Positions 33,345 through 41,445 of a stretch of 64,000 bases of DNA are shown here, one piece after another. A program made the position numbers and the translations under genes. Source of the stretch: Clostridia bacterium. GTDB lineage: Bacteria; Bacillota; Clostridia; Christensenellales; Aristaeellaceae. Under the pieces are notes generated by a model. That model saw only the letters and a list, made by a program, of their open reading frames with translations, searched no databases and had not been told where the DNA came from. The stretch covers positions 124,001 through 188,000 of the forward strand of contig JAGBEX010000003.1 of assembly GCA_017936765.1 (NCBI GenBank), written 5' to 3'. The stretch's first letter is position 1. Each line of letters begins with the position of its first letter.

Positions 33345-34097
33345 TTATTTCAGCCTGCCGCCAAACCGGCGCTCGCGGCCGCCATAGGCGATGAGCGCTT
33401 CATCGTAATCCTGCACGGTGAAATCCGGCCACAGCACCGTGGGAAACAGGAACTCCGCATAGGCGCATTGATACAAAAGGAAATTGCTCAGGCGCATTTC
33501 GCCGCTGGTGCGGATCATCAGATCCACGTCCGGCTGGCCGCGGGTGTAGAGGTGATCGGCCAGGGTCTTCTCGTTGATCATGGCGGGGGTGATCTCCCCG
33601 GTCTGCACCAGCATGGCCAGCTCCTGGGTGGCGCGCACCAGCTCGGCCCGGCCGCCGTAGTTCAGGGCGATGTTCAGCTTCAGGCCGGTATTCTTGCCGG
33701 TGCGTTCCTCGGCCTGCAGCAGCACTTCCCGCTGCTTGGGGGGCAGGTCGGCCTTGTCGCCCAGGATCAGGATGCGGACGTTCTTGGCGTCCAATTCATC
33801 GGTCTCCGAGGCGAAGAAGTCCAGTATCAGCTGCATCAGAGCAGCGACCTCCTCCTTGGAACGGTTCCAGTTCTCGGTGGAGAAGGCGTAGATGCTCAGC
33901 GCCTCAATGCCCAGATCATCGGTGTGGCGGATGATCTCACGCAGGGTCTCGGTGCCCTGGCGGTGACCCATGGCCACGTTCAGCTTGTGCTTTTTCGCCC
34001 AGCGGCCATTGCCATCCATGATGATGGCCACGTGGCGAGGCAGCTTTTTGAAGTCCTGACGGGTCTTGGGCGGCTTGCGTTTGGCAAAAGTCCACAT
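33345..34097 (-). CDS. uppS: Isoprenyl (undecaprenyl) diphosphate synthase
   Basis: A cis-prenyltransferase of about 250 residues that makes the C55 lipid carrier for cell-wall synthesis. The catalytic HVAIIMDGNGRWAKK is near the N-terminus, followed by GHRQGTE, YAFSTENWNRS and the C-terminal DLMIRTSGEMRLSNFLL. Three in-frame ATGs lie close together (34115, 34106, 34097); GAGG stands between the first and second, so the start is uncertain by a few residues. It lies upstream of cdsA and below the small frr-coupled gene. Confidence 0.95.
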   Translation of the reverse strand: MWTFAKRKPPKTRQDFKKLPRHVAIIMDGNGRWAKKHKLNVAMGHRQGTETLREIIRHTDDLGIEALSIYAFSTENWNRSKEEVAALMQLILDFFASETDELDAKNVRILILGDKADLPPKQREVLLQAEERTGKNTGLKLNIALNYGGRAELVRATQELAMLVQTGEITPAMINEKTLADHLYTRGQPDVDLMIRTSGEMRLSNFLLYQCAYAEFLFPTVLWPDFTVQDYDEALIAYGGRERRFGGRLK

Positions 34098-34161
34098 ACA
34101 GTTCATATTCCTCATTTGATTGACAAATGCGTAAGCCCCAAGGGAGCCTACGCATCGTCGA

Positions 34162-34359
34162 TTATTCCTTGGGAGTGGCGTCCATAAAGGAGCTGACCGT
34201 CCACTGGCCTTCACGCACACGAATCACGCGGAGCGTGCCTTCGCTTCGCTGGAGCCGGGGTGCCTGGGTGACAATGATCTCCGGCTCGGCCAACCCCTGT
34301 GCGCGGCAAAGGGCGAGGGCGGCGTCCAGTCTCATGCCAAGCACGTTCACAGCGGACAT
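34162..34359 (-). CDS. Small PASTA-like protein coupled to frr
   Basis: A 65-residue protein whose ATG overlaps the frr stop (TGATG), so it is probably translated by reinitiation. It reads VNVLGMRLDAALALCRAQGL, then IIVTQAP and EGTLRVIRV. This hydrophobic, A/L-rich helix between short strands resembles one PASTA repeat, although PASTA domains normally occur on membrane proteins and this has no anchor. It lies between frr and uppS. The function is unknown; the coupling and core codon use argue that it is real. Confidence 0.7.
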   Translation of the reverse strand: MSAVNVLGMRLDAALALCRAQGLAEPEIIVTQAPRLQRSEGTLRVIRVREGQWTVSSFMDATPKE

Positions 34360-34919
34360 CAAATCTCCATGATCTCCTTTTCCTTGGCGGCGCAGATGGC
34401 GTCCACATCCTTGATGGCCTTGTCGGTCAGCTTCTGGGCTTCGTCCTCGCCCTTGCGCTGGTCGTCCTCGGTGATCATGGAATCCTTCTTGAGCTTCTTG
34501 ATCTGCTCGATGGCGTCGCGGCGGATGGCGCGGACGGCCACCTTGGCTTCCTCGGCACCCTTGCGGGCCACCTTGGTCAGCTCCTTGCGGCGTTCCTCGT
34601 TCAGCTCGGGGAAGATCAGACGGATGATCTTGCCGTCGTTGGAGGGATTCAGGCCCAGGTCGCTCTTCTGGATGGCCTTCTCGATCTCCTTGATCATGCT
34701 GGACTCCCAGGGAGCGATGACCAGCATACGGGGTTCGGGAGAGGACACATTGCCCACTTGGTTGATGGGGGTGGGGGTGCCATAGTAATCCACGGTGATG
34801 CGATCCAGCAGCTGGGGATTGGCGCGACCGGCGCGCAGGGTCTGCATATCGCGCTGATAAACGGCGCAGGACTTGCTCATCTTTTCCTTGGCGGTGTTCA
34901 GAATCTCTTTCATAGGCAT
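34359..34919 (-). CDS. frr: Ribosome recycling factor
   Basis: A 186-residue factor that, with EF-G, splits the post-termination ribosome. The full family length is present, including MQTLRAGRANPQLLDRI near the start, YYGTPTPINQVGNVS in the middle and the long helical C-terminus (DEAQKLTDKAIKDVDAI). AAGGAGG lies 11 bases before the ATG. It usually follows pyrH, but here pyrH is about 11 kb away. It heads the leftward frr-uppS-cdsA-dxr-rseP-ispG-polC run. Confidence 0.98.
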   Translation of the reverse strand: MPMKEILNTAKEKMSKSCAVYQRDMQTLRAGRANPQLLDRITVDYYGTPTPINQVGNVSSPEPRMLVIAPWESSMIKEIEKAIQKSDLGLNPSNDGKIIRLIFPELNEERRKELTKVARKGAEEAKVAVRAIRRDAIEQIKKLKKDSMITEDDQRKGEDEAQKLTDKAIKDVDAICAAKEKEIMEI

Positions 34920-34960
34920 AGATCAATAAACCTCCTTGAGGATGAATTCTCGGTACATCT

Positions 34961-34989
34961 ATTGTAAACGTTTTTTGCCGGATTGGCAA
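34961..34989 (-). promoter_or_regulatory. Promoter of frr
   Basis: TTGCCA (34989-34984), a 17-bp spacer and TACAAT (34966-34961), about 40 bp before the frr start. Confidence 0.65.
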
Positions 34990-35083
34990 GAGGGCGAATC
35001 TCCTTTCTTTTATTCTTCCCTATTTTCTGGGCATATGGTAAAATAGCAGGAAAAGACTGGCGCGGGAGGCATTTGGAGAATAA

Positions 35084-35605
35084 ATGGCAAGGATCATGAA
35101 AATCGGCGCGGCGGTTTCGGTGGCGCTGACGGTGCTCTTTGGGCTTGTGGGCATCACGCCGCTGGCCATCACCGCAGGGACGTTTGCCTATCACCTGCTG
35201 ATGCGGCTGGCGGTGGGGCTGGTGTTCGACAAGGCGTTGAACAACCATGTGGATTACCGCCGGGGCTGGTTCCGGCTGCGCAGCTTTGAGCCGAGGCTCT
35301 ACGACTGGCTGCGGGTGGCACAATGGAAGACCGGGATGCCCACCTACGACCCGGAGGCCTTCGATCGGCACAAGCACACCTGGGATGAAATCGCCCAGGC
35401 CATGTGCCAGGCCGAATTGGTGCATGAGGTGATCGTGGTGCTGAGCTTTATGCCGTTGGTTGCCTCCATCTGGCTGGGAGAAATGCCGGTGTTCCTCATC
35501 ACCTCGCTGCTCGCAGCCGGGTTTGACCTGATGTTCGTGGTGATGCAGCGCTACAACAGGCCTCGGATATTGAAGATCGTGGATCGTCTCAACGCAAGAG
35601 GATAA
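35084..35605 (+). CDS. CrtO-like (glycosyl-4,4'-diaponeurosporenoate acyltransferase family) membrane protein
   Basis: A 173-residue protein with two N-terminal and two C-terminal hydrophobic segments. The middle carries the family pattern: LYDWLRVAQWKTGMPTYDP, then AELVHE and the closing QRYNRPRILKI. This resembles the CrtO acyltransferase family of staphyloxanthin synthesis, but no other carotenoid genes are present, so the real substrate is unknown. TTGGAGAA precedes the ATG, and a hairpin terminator follows the stop. It is divergent from frr. Confidence 0.7.
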   Translation: MARIMKIGAAVSVALTVLFGLVGITPLAITAGTFAYHLLMRLAVGLVFDKALNNHVDYRRGWFRLRSFEPRLYDWLRVAQWKTGMPTYDPEAFDRHKHTWDEIAQAMCQAELVHEVIVVLSFMPLVASIWLGEMPVFLITSLLAAGFDLMFVVMQRYNRPRILKIVDRLNARG

Positions 35606-35607
35606 GG

Positions 35608-35634
35608 GCGGCGTGTATGATCACGCCGCTTTTT
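35608..35634 (+). terminator. Terminator after the CrtO-like gene
   Basis: GCGGCGTG and its complement with a 6-base loop, followed by five T residues. Confidence 0.8.
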
Positions 35635-35665
35635 GTATATCCTGTTGGCAGGAGGTTGTGCTGCC

Positions 35666-35950
35666 ATGAAGGAATGCCGGGAGGATTTGGCGAAAAAGAT
35701 GGAGGAATACCTGCACCGCATGGAGCAGCTGCGCCTGGCGGAGTACCTGGCCTATGTCAGCGACCGCAGGCGGCTGATGCGCAACCACTTTCTGGGCGGG
35801 CTGGCGCGGGGCGTGGGCATGGCCGTTGGCTTTACGGTGCTGGGCGCGGCGCTGGTGATCTTCCTGCGCCACCTGGCCGAGCAGAACCTGCCCCTCATTG
35901 GTGACTTTCTGGCGCAGATCGTGACCGTGGTGCAGCGGAGATTGGAGTAA
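35666..35950 (+). CDS. DUF5665-like small membrane protein
   Basis: A 94-residue protein with an amphipathic N-terminus (KKMEEYLHRMEQLRLAEYLAYV), a conserved-looking NHFLGGLARGVGMAVGFTVLGAALVI membrane region (about 40-66) and a short C-terminal amphipathic helix. This arrangement matches the DUF5665 family of Clostridia. The ATG at 35666 follows AGGAGG by 10 bases. It is two bases before lspA, so the two are cotranscribed. The function of the family is unknown. Confidence 0.75.
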   Translation: MKECREDLAKKMEEYLHRMEQLRLAEYLAYVSDRRRLMRNHFLGGLARGVGMAVGFTVLGAALVIFLRHLAEQNLPLIGDFLAQIVTVVQRRLE

Positions 35951-35952
35951 GT

Positions 35953-36426
35953 ATGCGGAAATATGGCTGGATCGCCCTGGTGGTGCTGGTGCTGGATCAG
36001 CTGAGCAAGCTGGCGGCGCAGCGCCTGACGCAGTCGCTGGCGCTGATCCCCGGCGTGCTGGGGCTGCGCTATGCCGAAAACACCGGCATGGCCTTTGGTC
36101 TGTTTGCCGGGCGGCCATGGCTGCTGGGGCTGCTCAGCGGGGCGGTGATCATCATAGGGCTGGCGGCGCTGCGGCGCTATCAGCTGGGCCGGGTGGCCAG
36201 CGTGGCCGCCATGCTGATGCTGGGCGGCGCGGTGGGCAATATGCTGGATCGGCTCTTCCGCGGCTATGTGATCGATATGTTCGAGGTGCTGTTTGTGGAG
36301 TTCGCCGTGTTCAATGTGGCGGATGCGGCGCTCACCCTGGGCTGCGGCCTGATGATCGTTTCCTTGATGCTGATACCGAAGGATTGGAGCAAGAAGCATG
36401 GAGATACTGAAGGAAACCCTGTTTGA
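35953..36426 (+). CDS. lspA: Lipoprotein signal peptidase
   Basis: A 157-residue inner-membrane aspartyl protease with four helices that removes lipoprotein signal peptides. The family motifs are visible: VLDQLSK, ENTGMAFGLF, GGAVGNMLDRL with one catalytic aspartate, and FEVLFVEFAVFNVADAALT (partial) with the other. The gene overlaps the start of rluD by 29 bp, the usual lspA-rluD arrangement in Firmicutes. The PrsA-like lipoprotein in this window is a likely substrate. Confidence 0.96.
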   Translation: MRKYGWIALVVLVLDQLSKLAAQRLTQSLALIPGVLGLRYAENTGMAFGLFAGRPWLLGLLSGAVIIIGLAALRRYQLGRVASVAAMLMLGGAVGNMLDRLFRGYVIDMFEVLFVEFAVFNVADAALTLGCGLMIVSLMLIPKDWSKKHGDTEGNPV

Positions 36427-37312
36427 GGCTGTGGGCGATGGCCGTCGCCTGGATGTGCTGCTCTCGGAGGCCACGGGGCTGACCCGCTCCCGGGTGGCCA
36501 CCCTGATGGAGGAGGGCCTGTGCCTGGTGGACGGCAAGACCGAGAGAAAGGCTGGCACCAAGGCCAAGCCCGGCCAGCAGGTGCGCCTCACCCTGCCTGC
36601 GCCCAAGCCTGCCATTCCCCAGGCGGAGGACATCCCCCTCGACATCCTCTACGAGGACGCTGACCTGGCCGTGGTGGTGAAGCCCTGCGGCATGGTGGTG
36701 CATCCCGCCGCGGGCAACGAGGACGGCACCCTGGTCAACGCCCTGCTCCATCACCTGGACAGCCTGGGGGGCATCGGGGGCGAACTGCGGCCGGGCATTG
36801 TGCATCGGCTGGACAAGGATACCTCCGGCCTGCTGCTGGTGGCCAAGAACGATGCCGCCCAGCTGGCGCTGAGCCAGCAATTGCAGGATCGCCTGATGGA
36901 GAAGCACTACCGGGCGCTGGTGGACGGCAGCTTCAAGGAGGATGCAGGCCGGGTGAACGAACCCATTGCCCGCAGCAAAAAGGACAGAAAAAAGATGGCC
37001 ATCGACCCGGAAGGCCGGGAGGCCATCACCGATTGGCAGGTGCTTGCCCGGGGGCGCGGCGTGACGCTGGTGGACGTGCATATCCTCACCGGGCGCACCC
37101 ATCAAATCCGCGTCCACATGAAGCACCTGGGGCATCCCGTCTGCGGCGATCCCATCTATGGCAGCCCCCGTGGCGCCAAGGTCCCCCGGCTGATGCTCCA
37201 CGCCTACTCCCTCAGCTTCACCCACCCCACCACGGGTGAACGCATGACCTTCACCGCCCCGCTGCCGGTGGAGTTCGTGAAGGGGCTGCACAGCCACGGC
37301 ATCGACCTTTGA
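36398..37312 (+). CDS. rluD: RluA-family 23S rRNA pseudouridine synthase (RluD-like)
   Basis: A 304-residue enzyme with an N-terminal S4 RNA-binding domain (RRLDVLLSEATGLTRSRVATL) and a pseudouridine synthase core with the catalytic-loop motif IVHRLDKDTSGLLLVAK. TGRTHQIRVHMKHLGHPVCGD closes the active site. It isomerises uridines in 23S rRNA; RluD-type specificity is inferred from its place after lspA, and Firmicute paralogues may differ. A terminator hairpin overlaps its stop codon. Confidence 0.92.
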   Translation: MEILKETLFEAVGDGRRLDVLLSEATGLTRSRVATLMEEGLCLVDGKTERKAGTKAKPGQQVRLTLPAPKPAIPQAEDIPLDILYEDADLAVVVKPCGMVVHPAAGNEDGTLVNALLHHLDSLGGIGGELRPGIVHRLDKDTSGLLLVAKNDAAQLALSQQLQDRLMEKHYRALVDGSFKEDAGRVNEPIARSKKDRKKMAIDPEGREAITDWQVLARGRGVTLVDVHILTGRTHQIRVHMKHLGHPVCGDPIYGSPRGAKVPRLMLHAYSLSFTHPTTGERMTFTAPLPVEFVKGLHSHGIDL

Positions 37313-37335
37313 TCCGCCTGCATGGCGGATTTTTT
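37312..37335 (+). terminator. Terminator after rluD
   Basis: ATCCGCC, TGCAT loop, GGCGGAT and a T run. The hairpin begins at the last base of the rluD stop codon and stands between rluD and the convergent cwlD. Confidence 0.75.
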
Positions 37336-37342
37336 GCTTGAC

Positions 37343-38095
37343 CTACTGAGCCAGCGCCGCATAGCTCTCCACGCCCTCCGCAATGGCTTCCCCCAGCCGC
37401 TGCTGATAATTCTTGGAGAGCAGCAGCTTCTCCTCTGCGGCGTTGGAGATGAACCCGCACTCGATCAGCACGGACGGCACGTCCAATTGCAGAATGAAGT
37501 AATCCCCGGCCAGGGCGGCGCGCTCCTTCTTCGGCTGAAGGCGGGCGATGAGAGCCTCCTGCATGGCACCCGCCAGCAGCCGCCCGCTGTCGCAGCCCTG
37601 GCGGTAGAATACCTGGGGGCCGGACTGGGTGCGGTCGCGGTATTCGTTCATGTGGATGGACAGCACCATGTCCGCTTTGGCCTCCACAGCCAGTGCCACC
37701 CGGTTCTCCATGTCCTCCCGCTTCATGGTCTTATGGGCCGGGCGGGAGTCGCTACATAAGTCCTCATCCCCGGTGCGGGTCATGAATACCGCTGCGCCGC
37801 GCTGGGTGAGGGCTTTTTCTACCTGCTTAGCCACGGCCAGGTTGATCTCCTTTTCCCACAGTCCGCTGTCACGGGCGCGGGCGCCGCCATCGTAGCCGCC
37901 GTGGCCGGCATCCACCACAATGCGCCAGCCGGTGAGGGGCAGCACCGCAGCGGGGGACTCCGCCTCCACCGGCGTGGGGGCAGGGGGCGCGTACTTCTGG
38001 AATGCGGCTACGGCTGTGAATATGCCCAGCATCACAATGAGCAGCACCGCCATGGTCAGCTTGCGCTCGCCCTTGTTTCCCGGCAGACATTGCAT
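37343..38095 (-). CDS. cwlD: N-acetylmuramoyl-L-alanine amidase, CwlD-like
   Basis: A 250-residue protein with an N-terminal membrane or signal segment (about 13-33) and an Amidase_3 domain. Zinc ligands are visible in VVDAGHGGYDGGA, in the E of GLWEKEINLAVA and in LSIHMNEY; the catalytic glutamate is in VPSVLIECGFISN. CwlD takes part in making muramic-delta-lactam in the spore cortex, which germination enzymes need. A vegetative amidase is the alternative. The ATG at 38095 follows TGGAGGTG; longer upstream frames run into repeats. Confidence 0.85.
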   Translation of the reverse strand: MQCLPGNKGERKLTMAVLLIVMLGIFTAVAAFQKYAPPAPTPVEAESPAAVLPLTGWRIVVDAGHGGYDGGARARDSGLWEKEINLAVAKQVEKALTQRGAAVFMTRTGDEDLCSDSRPAHKTMKREDMENRVALAVEAKADMVLSIHMNEYRDRTQSGPQVFYRQGCDSGRLLAGAMQEALIARLQPKKERAALAGDYFILQLDVPSVLIECGFISNAAEEKLLLSKNYQQRLGEAIAEGVESYAALAQ

Positions 38096-38139
38096 GGGAT
38101 CACCTCCAAGGAGAGGGTATGCTGGAGGGGAGTTGTGAA

Positions 38140-38480
38140 TGCGGAATTCGGAATTCGGAATGCGGAATTGAGCGTGTGGACGGGTGTGTAAGGCTCCCTT
38201 TACACAAGGGAGGCTTTTGTCCCTTCCCCTCAATTCGGCATTGTCGTTCAGCCAGCTGAAGCTGTCTGAACTCTGTGCCTCATTGGAACTTCAGGCTGCT
38301 GCTTCCGCCACTGGCGGCGCAGCCTTCCGTTCCCCGCGTCGCGGCGCAACCGTACTTGCGCCGTGACCCCTGCTCGGAGACCACCCAGCAACGCCCTCCC
38401 CGAAAGGGAGTCCAGAGGGCCGAACGGCCCTTTGGTAGGGGAGTCCAGAGGGGACAAAGTCCCCTCTGGTGGGGTTTTCA
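38140..38480. repeat. Mosaic palindromic repeat region 5
   Basis: Upstream of mnmG: GAATGCGGAATTCGG tandem units (38144-38170), then the 105-bp block shared with region 1 (38232-38336), the GCGCCGTGACCCC motif, AGGGCCGAACGGCCCTTTGG and two further palindromes (CAGAGGGGACAAAGTCCCCTCTG). No gene is visible. Confidence 0.75.
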
Positions 38481-38503
38481 TTCGGGGGTTGTTGTGCTAT
38501 AAT
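38475..38503 (+). promoter_or_regulatory. Promoter of mnmG
   Basis: Extended -10 TGCTATAAT (TATAAT 38498-38503) with TTTTCA at 38475-38480 and a 17-bp spacer. It lies 29 bp before the start codon at the edge of the repeat region. Confidence 0.65.
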
Positions 38504-38531
38504 GAATCGTTATGTGATAAGGAGGGTGCTT

Positions 38532-40406
38532 ATGGCGGATGTTGTGGTGATCGGCGGCGGCCATGCGGGGTGTGAGGCGGCGCTGGCGGCCTCGCGCATG
38601 GGGATGGACACGGTGCTGCTGACATTGAACATGGACGGCATTGCCCTCATGGCCTGCAACCCGGTGATCGGCGGCTCGGCCAAGGGGCATCTGGTGCGGG
38701 AGCTGGACGCATTGGGCGGCGAGATGGGTCGCGCCATTGACGACACCTTTTTGCAGAGCCGGATGCTGAATCTGAGCAAGGGGCCTGCGGTTCACAGCCT
38801 GCGGGCGCAGGCGGACAAGCAGGCCTATCAGAACCGGATGCGCAAGGCGCTGATGAGCCAGGAGCGGCTGGTTGTTCGCCAGGGCGAGGCGGCCTCCATT
38901 GAGGTGGAGGATGGCCGCGTGCGGGCGGTGACCACCATGACCGGGCAGCGCATTGCCTGCCAGGCGGTGGTGGTGGCCAGCGGCGTATATCTCAAGAGCT
39001 GCATCATCATTGGCGAACACCAGCAGGAGGGCGGCCCCCAGGGGCTGATGAACGCCACCGGGCTTTCCAGCAGTCTGACCGATCTGGGGTTTGAGCTGCG
39101 TCGGTTCAAGACAGGCACCCCGGCCCGTGTGGACGTGCGCTCCATCGACTTTGAAGAAATGACGCCCCAGCCCGGCGACGAGCCGGTGGTACCCTTCTCC
39201 TTCATGACGGATCGTGAATTGCACAACACCTACCAATGCTACCTCACCTGGACCACCCCGGAGACCCACGAGATCATCCGGCGCAATCTGCACCGGGCGC
39301 CGCTGTATTCCGGCAAGATCCACGGCGTGGGACCCCGGTATTGCCCCAGCATTGAGGACAAGATCGTGAAGTTTGCCGACAAGGACAGGCATCAGGTTTT
39401 TCTGGAGCCGGAGGGCAGGGAGAGCCGGGAATGGTATGTGCAGGGTATGTCCACCTCCCTGCCGGAGGACGTGCAATGGGAGATGTACCGCTCCGTTCCC
39501 GGCCTGCGCCGGTGCGAATTGACCCGCCTGGCCTATGCCATCGAGTACGATTGCATCGACAGCCGCGAGCTGCGGCCCACCCTGGAGAGTTTGCGCATCG
39601 GCGGCTTGTTCTTCGCGGGGCAGATCAACGGCACCAGCGGCTATGAGGAAGCGGCCTGCCAGGGTCTACTGGCGGGCATGAACGCCGCCCTGCAATTGCA
39701 GGGCAAGCAGCCCATGGTGATCACCAGGGACATGGCCTATATCGGCGTGATGACCGATGACCTGACCACCAAGGGTACCGATGAACCCTACCGCATGATG
39801 ACCTCCCGCGCGGAGCATCGCCTGCACCTGCGCCAGGACAATGCCGACCTGCGCCTGACTTACCTGGGCTACGAGGCGGGCCTGGTCACCGAGGAGCGCA
39901 TGGAGCGTACCCGGCGCAAGCAGCAGGACACCGCTGCCCTGCTGGACACGCTGAAGCACACCCGCTATGCCCCTGGCGAAGCCCGCGATGCCTGGCTGGA
40001 GCAGCATGGCCAGCCCATTGCGGCCACTTCCCTCAGCGCAGAAGAGCTGCTGCGCCGCCCGGAGATCACCCTGGACCACCTGGCCGAGCTGACCCCGGAA
40101 CTGGCCGACCACCCCGCCCCTGCCCGAGAGCAGGCTCAAATTGCCATCAAGTACGCGGGTTACCTGGACAAGCAGGATGCCCTCATCCGCCGCGCCCGTG
40201 CCATGGAGGATATGCTCCTGCCGGAGGATGCGGACTACAACAGCATCTCCACCCTGCGCCTGGAAGCCCGGCAAAAGCTGACCAAGCAGCGCCCCCGCTC
40301 CCTGGCCGCCGCCAGCCGCATCCCCGGCGTTTCCCCCGCGGACGTGGCGGTGCTGATGGTGTGGATGGAGAAAATGCGGAATTCGGAATGCGAAATGCGG
40401 AATTAA
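38532..40406 (+). CDS. mnmG: tRNA uridine-5-carboxymethylaminomethyl modification enzyme MnmG
   Basis: A 624-residue FAD enzyme that with MnmE modifies U34 of certain tRNAs. The Rossmann loop is VVIGGGHAGCEAALAASRMG; the conserved GPRYCPSIEDKIVKF and DGTNEPYRMMTSRAEHR-type segment (here TKGTDEPYRMMTSRAEHRL) are present. The C-terminal domain ends normally at SPADVAVLMVWME, but the reading frame continues for about 11 residues (MRNSECEMRN) through GAATGCGG-type tandem repeats before the stop. AAGGAGGG precedes the ATG at 38532. MnmE and RsmG genes are not beside it. Confidence 0.97.
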   Translation: MADVVVIGGGHAGCEAALAASRMGMDTVLLTLNMDGIALMACNPVIGGSAKGHLVRELDALGGEMGRAIDDTFLQSRMLNLSKGPAVHSLRAQADKQAYQNRMRKALMSQERLVVRQGEAASIEVEDGRVRAVTTMTGQRIACQAVVVASGVYLKSCIIIGEHQQEGGPQGLMNATGLSSSLTDLGFELRRFKTGTPARVDVRSIDFEEMTPQPGDEPVVPFSFMTDRELHNTYQCYLTWTTPETHEIIRRNLHRAPLYSGKIHGVGPRYCPSIEDKIVKFADKDRHQVFLEPEGRESREWYVQGMSTSLPEDVQWEMYRSVPGLRRCELTRLAYAIEYDCIDSRELRPTLESLRIGGLFFAGQINGTSGYEEAACQGLLAGMNAALQLQGKQPMVITRDMAYIGVMTDDLTTKGTDEPYRMMTSRAEHRLHLRQDNADLRLTYLGYEAGLVTEERMERTRRKQQDTAALLDTLKHTRYAPGEARDAWLEQHGQPIAATSLSAEELLRRPEITLDHLAELTPELADHPAPAREQAQIAIKYAGYLDKQDALIRRARAMEDMLLPEDADYNSISTLRLEARQKLTKQRPRSLAAASRIPGVSPADVAVLMVWMEKMRNSECEMRN

Positions 40407-40470
40407 AAGTGGCTGCCTTCGGCAGCACCACAAACTACATTCCGAATTCAGAATTCCGAATTCCGAATTA
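40377..40470. repeat. GAATTCGG/GAATGCGG tandem repeats spanning the mnmG 3' end
   Basis: Two short arrays: GCGGAATTCGGAATGCGAAA and onward within the mnmG C-terminus (40377-40405), and an inverted set CCGAATTCAGAATTCCGAAT and onward at 40440-40470. The two can pair into a long hairpin just before the transporter gene. Confidence 0.75.
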
Positions 40471-40487
40471 CAGAAAGAAGTGCCTTT

Positions 40488-41381
40488 ATGTCTTCCTATC
40501 TGTTAGTTTTGCTTGGCGTGGTCATGGTGTCTTATTCCGGCCCGTTGGTGAAGGGCGGCCTGCTGGCGGGGGCGAATCCGGCCTCCATGGCCTTTACGCG
40601 GATGCTCCTGGCCGCCGTGCTGCTGCTGCCGCTGATGTTCATCCGCCGCAAGGGACAGAGCGAGGCACCCATCCGCACCCTGCGCCGCATGACCCGCACC
40701 CAATGGCTGTGGAGCCTGGCGGCCAGCGGATTCCTGGCCGTGCATTACCTCACCTGGATGACCAGCCTGGATGCCACCAGCACCTTTGCCTCGGTGGCGC
40801 TGGTGTGTACCCAGCCCCTGTTTGTGGCGGCGGTGAGCGGGCTGATCCTCAAGGAACCCATTCCCCGCAAGGCATTGCCCGGCGCGGCGGTGGCGCTGGT
40901 GGGCGCGGCGCTCATCGGCCTGAACAGCATCACCGGCATGAGTGGCGACATTGGCGGCGACCTGCTTGCTCTGGCCGGTGCGGCCTGCATGGCCGGGCAT
41001 TGGCTGTGCAATCGCTATGCCCGCCGCACCGTGGAGGCAGAACCCTTCGCCCTGCTGCTCTATGCCCAGACCGCGCTGCTGCTGTTGCTGATGCTGCCCT
41101 TCACCGGCGGCTTCCAGATGACCGGCACCGCATGGCTGTATTCCTTCGGCCTGGCGGCTGGCTCCACCCTGCTGGGACACATGATGTTCACCTTCGCCCT
41201 GGGTAAGGTCTCCGCCACGGTGGTGTCCTTCGCCATCCTGGGGGAGCCAGTGGGTGCCATGCTGTGGAGTATGCTCATGTTCGGTGAGATCCCCACGCCT
41301 CTTTTGCTGGTGGGCGGCGGCGTGGTGCTGGTGGGACTGACGCTGTATCTGGTCGGCTCCATGAAGCATCAGCAGGCCTGA
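40488..41381 (+). CDS. EamA/DMT-family transporter
   Basis: A 297-residue membrane protein with ten hydrophobic helices in two EamA repeats of about 140 residues each. Typical segments are FTRMLLAAVLLLPLMF in the first half and TVVSFAILGEPVGAMLWSM near the C-terminus, where family members carry the conserved P/E pair. It exports or imports a small metabolite that cannot be identified from sequence. AGAAAGAAG lies upstream of the ATG. The ftsY promoter begins two bases after its stop. Confidence 0.85.
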   Translation: MSSYLLVLLGVVMVSYSGPLVKGGLLAGANPASMAFTRMLLAAVLLLPLMFIRRKGQSEAPIRTLRRMTRTQWLWSLAASGFLAVHYLTWMTSLDATSTFASVALVCTQPLFVAAVSGLILKEPIPRKALPGAAVALVGAALIGLNSITGMSGDIGGDLLALAGAACMAGHWLCNRYARRTVEAEPFALLLYAQTALLLLLMLPFTGGFQMTGTAWLYSFGLAAGSTLLGHMMFTFALGKVSATVVSFAILGEPVGAMLWSMLMFGEIPTPLLLVGGGVVLVGLTLYLVGSMKHQQA

Positions 41382-41382
41382 C

Positions 41383-41411
41383 TTGCCCATCCTGCCCAAA
41401 TGTGGTAAACT
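41383..41411 (+). promoter_or_regulatory. Promoter of ftsY
   Basis: TTGCCC (41383-41388), a 17-bp spacer and TAAACT (41406-41411), 34 bp before the ftsY start. Confidence 0.45.
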
Positions 41412-41445
41412 GTTTATCAATATCGAACCCCAGGAGGTAATTCCC

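Noticed and set aside
23804..40470. GAATTCGG/GGAATTA arrays as CRISPR repeats
   Set aside because: Units are 7-9 bp without unique spacers and there are no cas genes.
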